The position numbers and the translations under genes are program-made. Source: Apoda limacodes (lineage: Eukaryota; Arthropoda; Insecta; Lepidoptera; Limacodidae). From it: a DNA stretch of 64,000 bases. The DNA lies in contig OX291552.1 of assembly GCA_946406115.1 (NCBI GenBank), forward strand, positions 6,324,001-6,388,000. Reading direction: 5' to 3'. Below are positions 9,960 to 21,500 of this stretch, piece by piece. The notes under the pieces were generated by a model. It made no database searches. It had not been told where the DNA came from and saw only the letters and a list, made by a program, of their open reading frames with translations. Every line of letters starts with the position of its first letter. The first letter of the stretch is position 1.

Positions 9960-11833
9960 CCAGTAACAGCTAAGTAACTTTCTTTTAAAAAAAAACCACT
10001 GCGAAAGACCGATGGTGACTTGGTCCATAGTGCTAAAGAGAAAGCCGTTATACTGGCCAGTCTCTTTGCCTCAAACTCGAATATGAACGATGAAGGCGCT
10101 GTACCACCTACTATACCGTGGTGTAAGACCATGACGGAAATCTCCAAAACAAATCAGGAGGTCCAGCGGGCGTTGCTTTTTCTAGACATTTATAAGTCGA
10201 GTGGGTCAGATGTTATATCAGCGCGTCCGGTTAATTAGTTAATGAGGTGCTTCATAGGCCTAAACCCCGTAATGGGACTTAGCGCTTGCATGGGGTTAAG
10301 CAGTGTGCTCCTGAATACTCACGAGCCTCTTCGCGCTTTTCTACCACACCAGGGAATGTCCGTCTTCATGGAAGACTGCGAATGTGCACCCGGTGCCCAA
10401 AAAGGGCCATAGATCAGATCCATCAAATTACAGGCCTATCCTATTACCTCTTTCCTCTCCAAGGTAATGGAGTGTGTGATCAACACACAGCTTCTAAGAT
10501 ACCTAGAAGAACACGATCTGGTCAGTGATCGTCAATATGATTTTCGCCACGGTCGCTCGACTGGTGACCTTTAGTGTATCTAACACACAGATGGGCACTA
10601 GCCATTGAGAGTCAGGGGGAGGCATTGGCATGTAGCCTGGAAATAGCGAAGGCGTTCGATCGGGTCTGGCACCGGGGTCTTCTTACGGAGTGCCCGAGGG
10701 TTTGTGCAAATGGGTGGCTAGCTTTTTGTCCAGCAGACGCATACGAACCGTAGTTGACGTTAGTTGCTCTGATAGCATGGACATTAATGCTGGTGTCCTG
10801 CAAGCCTCTATGCTGTCTCCTACGCTGTTTCTACTGCATATCAATGACATGTTGGACATCAACAACATGCATTGCTATGCAGATGACAGTACTGCAGACG
10901 CTTATAACACGGGTCGTGCAAACATCCCTCGTTCCGTTGTGGAGGAAAACCGCGGAGAACTTGTGTCTCAAATCGAGACCACACTGTCCGAGGTCTCTGA
11001 CTGGGGACGGGTAAACTTAGTCCGATTCAACCCTACAAAGACACAAGTCTGCACGTTCACCGCTATGAAAAACCAATTCACTGTGGTTCCACAATTCCAG
11101 AACACTCCCCTCTCCATCTCCAAGAGCATTGAGATCCTTGGCGTTGAAATCTCCGGCGATGTATAGTTTCGAAATCATTTGCAAGACAAGGTGAAGCTGG
11201 CGCACAAAAAACTATGTGTACTCAACAGAGTGAGGCAGTACTTCAAGTCCCCGAGAGGTTGCTGATTTACGAGTCGCAAGTTCGGCCTCATATGGAGTAC
11301 TGCTGCCATCTCTAGACGGGTGCACCCGGATACCAGCTTGGCCCTTCTGACTTGGTTCAACGACGGGCTGTGAGAATTGTCGACGATCCCAAACTCACTT
11401 GCTGTATCGAACCCTTGTGTGTGACGAGAGACTTTGTCTCCCTGTGTGTATTCTACCGCTTGTACAATGGGATGTGTTCTGAGGAATTGTTCGAAATGAT
11501 GCCCACGGCTACTTTCTACCATCGCACCGCTCGCCATCGGCATGGAATTCATTTTCACACTCTAGAACCGAAATGGTCGTGTACAGTTTGGTTTCAGATA
11601 AACTTTCCCGCGCGAACGCTTGGAATTGTGGAATGAGCTCCCTGTCAAGGTTTTCTCTAAGGACTACAGTATGGGGTTCTGCAAGTAAGAAGTTATTGGA
11701 TTTTTGAAGGGTCGGCAACGCGTGGGTGATTCTCCCGGTGTTACAAGCGTCCATAAGCCACGGTGACCGCTAACATCAGGCGGACCGTGTGCTTGTTTGC
11801 CACCTTTGTGGTATTAAAAAAAAAAAAAAAAAA
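9960..11833 (+). mobile_element. Jockey-like non-LTR retrotransposon, copy 1, with poly(A)
   Basis: Degenerate pol: ISKTNQEVQRALLFLD, QYDFRHGRSTGDL in pieces, a long open RT part from 10690, the terminal PHMEYCCHL-like block near 11290, and the C-terminal block around MMPTATFYHRTARHR near 11500. The copy ends in an A run (about 11816-11833). The order and wording recur in four minus-strand fragments of the same window. Frameshifts and stops occur throughout, so it is dead. Confidence 0.85.
10690..11166 (+). pseudogene. Jockey-like RT core (longest open piece of copy 1)
   Basis: A 158-codon frame reading PEGLCKWVASFLSSRRIR, then DINAGVLQASMLSPTLF, where the usual PQGSVLSP has become LQASMLSP, then HCYADDSTADAY with the catalytic Asp pair at 10876-10881, and FNPTKTQVC. 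The Gln-Gly of the PQG motif is lost. It ends at 11166 where the next block continues in another frame. Confidence 0.8.
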
Positions 11834-11859
11834 CGGGTTGCACTCCGGGAGTGCCGGCA

Positions 11860-12190
11860 GAAGTGAAAACATACTCGCTAGTTACTTCCCATCACTTCTT
11901 ATCCATATTTATTTATTAAAAATAATAACTTTTGTTTATTTACTTTTTTGACGTTGTATATTTGACAGCTCAATCTGTCATAGAATTAAAATCTCATATC
12001 CAACCTCCCTGTACTACTAATAATCGCCATATACTAAAAATAAAAACTAACCTAATGTAAATAAAGGTCGTGTCCTAACGCGAGTGACATCTTACGAATT
12101 TTCGATCAGGACACGTAACCTGACGCGAGTTTAACAGTTTTTACCCATCACAAAAAAAGTGCACAGCGCCGCTAAAGAAGTTTTCACTTC
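11860..12190 (-). repeat. Inverted-end repeat, copy 2 (short form)
   Basis: On the minus strand it begins GAAGTGAAAAC (12190-12180) and ends GTTTTCACTTC (11870-11860), with the same outer extension TGCCGGCACTCCCGGAGTGC as copy 1. It abuts the poly(A) of the jockey-like copy through that extension (11834-11859). Without the internal block of copy 1 it is 331 bases long. Confidence 0.65.
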
Positions 12191-12584
12191 AAAAAAAACA
12201 TTTTGACATAGTCGGTGATCGTGGGACTGTGGTCATATTGTTTCATTTCATACAACTCATTCAACCTCGTTCGACTTCGGTGTATACCTACAGTAGCCCA
12301 GTCCTTGAATTTAATTTCATCATTTGTCGTAAAAGTTATTACTGTATACACTTGCTCGCACTCATTACTTAATAAAAAAATAAAGAAGAGAAACATCAAA
12401 GTCACCACAAAAAATATCTGACTTTTTAGAACAACAAATATTTGTTCCATTACCGGCTCAAAGGCTCAAAAGAATTATAATTTGCAGAGGGTGGGCGATA
12501 CACACAAAATATAATATAATTATTAAGTAACAAGGCAATTTTATTATGCGTTCAAGTGAGAGGTCAACTATATCCTTACGGTCT
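12191..12584 (-). other. Non-coding; an 88-codon minus-strand frame of unknown meaning
   Basis: A minus-strand frame (12450-12184) would encode an N-terminal hydrophobic segment followed by a polar tail with NELYEMKQYDHSP. It runs into the repeat next to it. No family is recognised; it may be the remnant of an unidentified element or chance. Confidence 0.2.
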
Positions 12585-12869
12585 TTACACTGGGTATCTT
12601 TTATTATTAACAACAACAACTATTAATTGCATTACCCTGTATATCCCAATAACCCCCTCGGATTGAATTTTTTTTACAAAAAAGGTACTGGACAAATAAT
12701 GATTGGGGAAACAAAACATTGATTCATGTTCACTTAGGCAATACTCAGTTACACACAACACATGTATATTATAATTTTTCAACAATAATTCTATTTCCAA
12801 TTCCTTGCCAGACATGCCTTGCATATTTTGATAAACAATATTATAAAAACAGGCATTGGCTGTTGTCAA
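12585..12869 (-). pseudogene. APE-type endonuclease start of a non-LTR element
   Basis: The minus-strand translation reads IVYQNMQGMSGKELEIELLL, HVLCVTEYCLSEHE and NHYLSSTFF. This is the opening of the apurinic-endonuclease-like domain of non-LTR retrotransposons (Asn-Met-Gln-Gly and Thr-Glu motifs). It stops after about 90 residues. The next RT remains (12990 onward) are on the opposite strand. Confidence 0.65.
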
Positions 12870-12989
12870 AGGACTCAGTTTAAATTATGATCTAAAATAG
12901 GAACTGACTGGGTGCAGCTAATAACATCAGCACTATTAGACATAGCACAAACGCTAGAGAGGTTAATATACTCCTTTATACTACTTATA

Positions 12990-14480
12990 GAATTATAGAA
13001 AGAAATCATACAACTAGACTGGGCCACAATCTTTGATAAATTAACGGTTGATGAATGTGTAGACCTTTTTTATGAGCATATTTTTCACAAATATACACAT
13101 TTCCTTCCTGGCTTAGTAAAGACCTCATCAAGATTTTTAAACTAAAAGAAATAGCTTGGAAAGCCTACAAGAAATTTCCTAATGAAGTCAGCAACTATCA
13201 GTTATTCTCCATGTACAGATCTAGATTTAAACAAGTAGCTAAAATAATGATCAATAAAATCTAATATTAGATATTTTCAGAGTCATGTGGGTAGCTTAAA
13301 AAATAATAAGAGTTCTATTCCAAAGAGATTAACCAACAACAATCAATCATCCAACGATCCACAAATTATATGTAATGTGTTTTTTGATTGCTTTCAAAGT
13401 TTAAATCACCTTACTCAACTAGACCCGGGGAATTATATCACACCAACAGAATTGGATTCTAAAACTAATACAATATCAGCGATTTTTATATCATTAGATA
13501 TAATAGATTAACTTTCTCGATACCACAAAGGTGGCTAGAACGGATGGCATCAACATTCTATTAAAAATACGGTAGATTCTATCAAATTCCCCCTTAATCT
13601 TACTTTAAAAAAATTTTAGTAGAAGGGTAATTTACTACAAAGTGAAAGAAGCTAATTTAATCCCCGTTCACAAAAATGGAAGCAAAGACAAGACAATGTA
13701 ACACGATATAGCCCTATTTATTTCTTATTCTCAGTGATGTATATAAATGACATTGAAAAACATATGATACACTCGTATTTCCTCTTCTATGCAGATGACT
13801 TGAAACTGCACCGTACTAAACAGTCACACTGAAGACTGCTTATTTCTTCAGGCTAATTCAGCTTCTCAAAATGCTAAGCCATCTCTTTTACTAACGAAGG
13901 AAACTTATTACATAGTTTATATATGAAATAAAGAAGTTGATACTTGACAAAGTAGATACCATAAAAGATTTGGGAGTAGTTTTGGACTGAAAACTAACTA
14001 TGGATAAACATGTAATTAACATTACAAATAAATCATATCAAATACTAGGATTTGTTCATCGTAATTCAAAATTATTTAGGAACGATAAAACCTACATGTA
14101 TCAGTATAAAACTCTCAAGGCCTATTTAAAGATTTGCAGTGATAGTATGGGAGCCCTATTATAATATACATATAATACTATTAAAAGACTACAAAAGAAA
14201 ATGCTCAAATTAATATTTTACAGGTTCCGTTGTACAATTCTAAGTTATGAGACAACCCTATATATACTACACCCCTTACTCTAAGAGACAGACGTTTACT
14301 TTTAGAATCTGTATATCTATTTAAAATTATTAACAATTACATAGACTGTCCTGAGTTAGTAAATAAAATAATCCTACGGACTCTAAGCAGAGCACTCGAC
14401 AAAGCACGCAAATATATAATGCTGGTGAAGTACACCAATACGTAGAATGTGCGAGCGACATAATAACTTATTTACTGAAT
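12990..14480 (+). pseudogene. Non-LTR RT remains, internally deleted
   Basis: In pieces over the three plus frames: a linker region (FKQVAKIMINKI, NNKSSIPKRLTNNN), then ARTDGINILL and EANLIPVHKNGSKDK (RT block 1), then directly YINDIEKHM and FLFYADDLKLHR (catalytic block, near 13790). More than 100 residues normally between these blocks are missing. The tail reads fragments of the RT-to-C-terminus region. Clade undecided; likely the same kind of element as the minus-strand endonuclease beside it. Confidence 0.65.
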
Positions 14481-15372
14481 AAACTTATTTAATATAACAG
14501 TGAATAACTTCAAGAAGATGATTATTACAGCTTTAGTTCCTAAAACCGATGATTAGTACAGCTTTAATTCCTAAAACCGAGACAAGTAGCTAAATTTTCT
14601 GAGAGTAAATATCGCATTTAATAAGTTTTAGGGTATTAGGCGATTAGGCAGACAGGTTCACACATTCAATGTAGTCTTATGAAACAGAGACTATAGATAT
14701 ATTTTTAGAGATCCTTACCTTAGACGACAGTCGTGCCAATTATAAAAGCACTAATTTAATTACATATGATTAATATAAATCTGAAGTTAAATATTTTAAA
14801 TTTGAAAATATGTTTTTTTTATTTAGGTGATTGTTTATAGGTCGTATTCAAACACGGCTACGAGCCATATCCATAGCACAGCAAATATTTTGTGTCAATT
14901 AGGCTGAAAAAGTTAAAAACTAGATATAATTCGAAATTTAGTGCGGAGGACCGACAACAATGTTCTGTACAATAGATTTGTCCCCCCGATTGCACTAAAA
15001 TTTAAATTAAATCAAGCAGTTTATATTTAATTGCGTTTGGTGCAGCTATTGTAGGAAGATAGACATATGACATTTTTCTCGTGATTGAAAGTTCCTACAG
15101 GAATAGATTTATTGCCAGTGATACTGCAAAGCGCTATTCGTTAACATCGCAGCGAATTAGGGGCATCAACTAATTTGTGACACAGGAATAGCTGGAAGAA
15201 GAGAGATAACGAGGAAAACATACTTTTCATACCAGGCATTAAAGGGAATCTCGTAATAATCTCGAGCTGATGACCAAACTCTGCTTGGGAAAACGCGCAT
15301 AAATGCTAATTATAGAAAATATGAAATTTTCACTAGATTCTTTATTTTCTGACTTGTGTTACACAATTTTAG
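14481..15372 (+). other. Non-coding, no gene seen
   Basis: AT-rich sequence upstream of the first visible esterase exon. A 23-base direct repeat occurs near 14521-14580 (ending CCTAAAACCGA). I searched by eye for an esterase exon with the catalytic Ser motif on the plus strand and saw none. Confidence 0.45.
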
Positions 15373-15563
15373 GTTTGTTTAACAGAGCTGCTGTGTACAG
15401 TGGATCTGCTTTTGCTCCTTGGGCTCTCGATGAAAATCCATTGGCTAAGACTAAAGCATTGGCTGGCGTTGTTGGCTGCCCCAATACTACCAACGAAGAG
15501 ATGATAAAATGTTTAAAAACAGTTTCTGGATCCGCTATAGTTAAGGGTCAATTAGATTTGATG
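15373..15563 (+). CDS. Gene A exon (equivalent of exon 5)
   Basis: Acceptor TTTTAG, donor ATG|GTAATA. Begins in phase 1 and encodes LFNRAAVYSGSAFAPWAL and the Cys pair region. It follows the nucleophile-elbow exon in the paralogue. Confidence 0.9.
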
Positions 15564-18500
15564 GTAATATCTTTTTTTACTAACTTTATTTCTGTTTCTT
15601 TAGGCGTTGATTACTAACTAAAAAAAATAACAATGGTTTTGATTTTTTGACAAAACGGCTGTCATCTATACGGACTATAAGAACGTACATTTTACCGGTA
15701 AATCCACAGCAACTCCATGTGAAGGAACTATAGCTACAAGCAAGAAAAACCCACGCCGATAACCAAATTTAGTGCGAGTGAAGCCGTGGGTGAAATCTGT
15801 GGTGTGGATTTAAACCAATAAAGTGTGTCCGGCAACAACTTCTGTTAGTACCGAACGAGTAACTTCTGTTTGTTATCAAAGAATTTCGGCAAACCAAAAA
15901 AAAAACTGTCAAAAATTAGTATTTAGCACCCTTAACTTTCCAATAAAATCAGCTTTTTAAAAGTAAATAATTGTTGAAAAAATTTAACGCCAAATTGAAT
16001 CCACCATTTTGAATTTTTAACAAATGATAACAGATTTTAATCCACCCTCAAAAACTCAACAGAACTTTGTTTCATAGAAATTAAAGATTAGAAAAAAAAT
16101 GGACGCTGACTGAATCCTAAAATTTAAAAAACATATGAATGAATAAGATTCGGCACCTACCACAACTTAATTTTATCGAAATCGAGAAGTTTATGGTAAA
16201 TTATGAAGATAAAATTTTAATTGATTGAATTAACCATTGGTACGATATTTTTGAAGAACTAATAAGTTCGATTCCGGGTGTAGCGGAATCAATTGAAATG
16301 TCGGTGAAGTAAATCAGTCTATTGGTTTTTAGGTTACATACACAGAAACGCAAACACACTACCCATTCATATTTCATTTCAAAAATAGACTTAAATGATT
16401 TCACAGGTTGAAACGTACAGAAAACACCATTTCAGCAATTCTAATTTGTTGTTATAGGAGCAACAGAAATACATCTTCTGTGAAAATTTCAACTGTCTAA
16501 CTATCACGGTTCAACGGTTTAACTATCTGGTGACAGACGGACGGACGGACAGCGGAGTCTTAGTAATATGGTCCCGTTTCTTACCCTTTGGGTAAGGAAC
16601 CCTTTAATTGGTTGCAAATGTGTGACCGAGACATAGCGAAAGTGGTGTCTCTTGTCTCTTTTTAACTTGTTTTAATGAACATCAACAACAAATCGGTGAA
16701 CGTTGTCAAAAAGAGAAAGAGACGATAGTTTCACATTATCTCTTTCTAAAGTGTGGCCAATTTTTTGAGGCTATTGCGCAGTCCGTAGGATAGATTACAG
16801 AACTTGAAGCCATGGATGCTAAATATCTAATTGCTACTGTTTTATTTTAGGAATGGAAAAGAGTTGAACTATTTCCTGTTTTTCTGCCGGTTGTTGAAGC
16901 ACTGAATCCGTTCCCATTTTTAATTAAACACCCGTTCGAAATTGCAAAAGCTGGTGACATGCAAAAATTGCCGTTGATGCTGAGTGTGACTTCTGAAGAA
17001 GGACTCTATCCTGCTGCAGGTTTAACGATTTTACTAGATACTATATAATTTTTGCTTGCTGCAGATATATCAATGTTAGTACATACTAGTTAGTTTTCGC
17101 CTAATGCGGATTAAGAATGTCACTACGAACAAGCTGGCCCACGCCTGCTGCAGGTTTAACAATATTTTAGACACTAGTTAGTTTTTGCTTGCTGCATAAT
17201 ATTAAACAATGTTCCTAGATACTAGCTGGCCGACGCCAGTTGCAGATTTAACTATGTTACTACATACTAGTTGGTCCACGCCTGCTGCAGGTTTCACAAT
17301 TTTACTACATACAAGCTGGGCCACGTCTTACAGAAAGACGTTGCCTTTAGAAAAAAATTTAAACTGTGTATGGTTTACGTCTAGGGGATAATTATATAAA
17401 AAATTAAAACTTTTTAAGGAAAAAAGAAACAACCGGCTTTATAAAATAAAATAATAAAGATCAGATTCTTGGAAATATGCAATTATTTTTACCTTTTTAG
17501 TGCATCTTTTTAAACTGGTGGTTTATTTTTGTTAAAATGTTTTACTTTTAATTATCGAATTGCATTTTTTCTTATACATTAAAAACATCAATACTCGTAA
17601 CAAAATTTTATGCAATCATCAACACAAAAAGCGTTTCACCAGTTCCAAAATAACAATATTTTTTAAATATATATATAAAAAAAGTTTTAAATTCACTCCA
17701 ATAATATTGGACCACATCGGAAGTATACCCTTTTAAATAAAAAAAGAATTTAGCAAATCTTGCTAAATGCAATTATGCTTGAACATACATGAAAAAAAAT
17801 ATATAAACATCCGAATTGACAACCTCCTCTTTTTTGATGACGGTTAAAAATGAAAAAACACGCCAATCTTTAACACTAAGCCTAAATCAAGTTCCAAGCA
17901 TTTAGCTTCAAAAATGACGCACTATGATAAATTTTTTTCATCCAGTATTTCACGCTCTAAATTACGATACCATACATAGATGATATTGTAATTTATCATG
18001 TTTTCATGTTAGATAATTTGATACTGACAGATTTTATTTTTTTCAAACAATCAAGTTGTATTCAAAGAAGTCTGTCGTGTGAGGTTCTATATCGAACATA
18101 CTCAACCTCAAATTTAAAGGCAACGTTAAATACAAAATTAACCTTAAATGTAAGACAAGACTAAATTAAGCACTTAGCATTACATATACCTGGTATTAGC
18201 AGGTTACAATTGCATGAACGCAACTTAGTGGTTTAAACAAAAAATATAGTAATATTTCCTCTACAACAAAAATAAAAAAAAATAATGAAGACACATCTGG
18301 CGTCTGGCTCGCGCACCGAGGGTTCCGTGCAAACTTATTATATGTTGTTGTATATTATTAAAAACATTTTTATTATGTGAAGTAACTAAAAATTTACGGT
18401 GTTCGCAATTTTCCCTTTATCTGTGCTATCTCTTTTCACAGTGGTCTGTAGAATAAACCACCTATTTATTCGCGTGTTTATGATATAGCGACATCTAGTG

Positions 18501-21500
18501 GTTAACGTTTGTATTAATATGAACGACACTAACATGTAACATTTGAAAAGAGCTAATTGTTATACTCTGACGGCCAGAAGGAGAACTAAACTATCAAACG
18601 AAAACTGGTGAAATTTGAATTTCCTAGTTCTGCAAGTGTTTTATTTCATTGGTAAGTTGATATTTACAAATATGAATTATTTTTATGCTCAAATTGTTGA
18701 AATATGATATATCTTGTATAATAATCATTAATATCAAAAATAAACATAAGAGGTTTTTGAAAATTACACCTTATTTAAGGTGGTTAGCAGCGGTTGCCAC
18801 CGTACTGTAAAGGTATATTTTTTTCTATAAAGAGTACTTAGTTTTATTTCATATTAGTTTTAATTTTGCAGATAATGAAAATAACGGGTTTATCTACCCA
18901 GGAAATCGAGAATGCTTTATCGGAATATGTCGACATACCTTCTGATGATGACAGTTATGCGGGTGGCGGTACAACGACTCGAGACATTTTACTCGGTGAA
19001 GACTTCGAAGGTACTAATCTACCTAACTCTTAATTTGAATCAGAAGATGATACACCTCTAGCCAGATTATCTTCTTCTTGGCCGTAACCTTCGTCATCAG
19101 CACCAGCTCCACAACCAGGACCATCTACTGCGCGGACTGATATACAGATTCCAAAATGGAAAAAATTGTACTCCATTGTACCTCCTGACGATTATGACCC
19201 CTTCTCGTATCACATAACTACTGACTTTTTATCTTTGGCTGCTCACAGAGAACTATCTCCACTTAGCCTTTTTCAGTTATTCTGGCCAAAAGAACTTGTT
19301 CAACTTATCACCTTTCAGACTACCTTATATGCTCAACAAAAGGAGGATCTTATAATCCTGTCACAGAAGAAAAAATTGAAGTATTTATTGGTCTCAATTT
19401 AGTCATGAGAATAAAAAAGAGCCCATGTTACCGAGATTACTGGTCTTTTTCAACCGACTGACGAGACGAATACATATCTTCATTCATGCCTTTGACGAGA
19501 TTTTATTGGATTCTAAGGAACCTTCATTTGAATGACAACAACTTGATGCCGAATAGAACAGATCCAAACTATGACAAGCTGTATAAAATCCGGCCATTTA
19601 TTAATAAAATTTGAGACTCATTTATTAAAACCTACTTCCCTACAAAGATATAGCTATAGATGCGCCTATGATAAAATTCAAAGGAAGAAGTCTCAAGCAT
19701 TACATGCCCATAAAACCAACTAAACGCGAGTACAAGACTTGGACTAAGTGTGCACCCTCTGGCTATTGTCTTGACTTTGAGATTTATACTGGAAAAGTTG
19801 GAGATAGAGTGGAAACAGATATAGGAGGTAAGGTTGTAAGGAAGTTTTGTGACCGCATGTATTTTGATAACTATTTCAATAGTTATGCTTTACAAGTAGA
19901 TTTACGAGAGAAACGAGTTTATGCGTATGGTACCGTCAATGCTTCTCATAAACACCTACCGGAATTAAGAGCAGACAATAAACCTCAACGTGGTGAATCT
20001 GATTACCGTATCAGTGATTATGAAATGGTGTCGTAAATGAAATGGAAGGATAAGCGGTGTGTTTATTTGTTGATGAACTTTCATGACCCTAAGATACACG
20101 TTAAGATTACCAGACGCAAAAGAAATGGCGAAGCTGTTGAAATTAACTGTCCGGAAGCTATCAGAGATTACAATGACAATATGAACTTTGTTGATAAGTT
20201 TGACCAACTAAAGGGGAGTTACGCAATTCATAGAAAATCTAAAAAATGGTGGCACTGCATATTCTTTCGTTTCTTAGACTGTTCAGTATTCAATGCATTT
20301 ATTTTGTACAAGATCCTAACACATGTCTCGACAAACTCTGTCTAAGAGATTTTAGACGTAGCGTGTATCATTCAAGATTTGTTGGCGCCTGATTATGAAA
20401 GAAATTAAACGCTTATAAAACACAGGTCTAGAAGAAATCCACCCTCACCGAGTTTGGTCTCCATAAAAAACACAAACCTGATGTTCCTAGATATGTTCGC
20501 CTAGCTGTCGCAAATTATCAGCCAGTTCGAGGAACTTCCAGGCATTGCAGTAGATACAGCACGAAAAAAAAGCCCGTGCGAACAATTTGGGGCTGCAAAA
20601 TATGCAAAATTCCCTCATGCTACTGAGAGGGCAAATTTTGTTTTGAGGACCACCACAAACAATAATTTGTGCTTAGAATACTTTGTAATACTCATTTTTT
20701 AGTATGTACGCATTTTTATTACCAGATTTGTTTAGCATCTAGAATCTTACTTTATTTAGCCATTCACAGTGGTCACCCACAGTACCCACCCAAATTTAAA
20801 CCCCCCTCCTCTATACCCACATATGAAAAACCGCAAAATCTCCTTAAGAGTAAGCCTAAGTGATAAAGAATACACAAAAATATTAGTATTACTCTGAATA
20901 TAAAAATCTGTGCCGCAAAGAGCTATTAGACGTTGCTTTGTACCAAATTTCAAGATTCTGCGTTCGCGGGAAGTACCCTGTAGGTTTTGATTTTCGAGTT
21001 ACGAGTTTCGAACATTTGCGGCATAAACGGCTGTATCTTTTGATTACGTTGGCTTAGTTTGATTTTTTCACAGCTCCAAGGGACAGTAGACCTGAGTATT
21101 TGATATAAATTTTAGCTTGATACCTCCACGCGTTCTTGAGAAAAAGGGTCTTGACAGACGGACGGACAACAAAGTGATCTTATAAGGGTTCCGTTTTTTC
21201 CTTTTGAGGTACGGAACCCTTAAAACTTGAAAAATTCTTCCCAACCACCACGAGATTATTAAAACTTAATTTTCGATTTCAAAGTTGCGAGTTATAATTG
21301 TCCATTTCGGTCTATTTTGTAATTCAGAAGGTCAACTTTAATAAAATTGTTGCTTAATTAGACCAAATAGACTTTGAGAAATGTCTGTAAGATTTGGTTC
21401 CGGAATATCAACTCATAGACAACCTATCAGAAAATGTACTGGAGTTAAGCAAGTTAAGTCATCAGGCAAGTCAGTGATAGCACAAAACATGATAAATTGC

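Noticed and set aside
17209..17391. 60-codon frame with repeated TSW motifs
   Set aside because: It is the 45-bp intronic minisatellite, not a protein.
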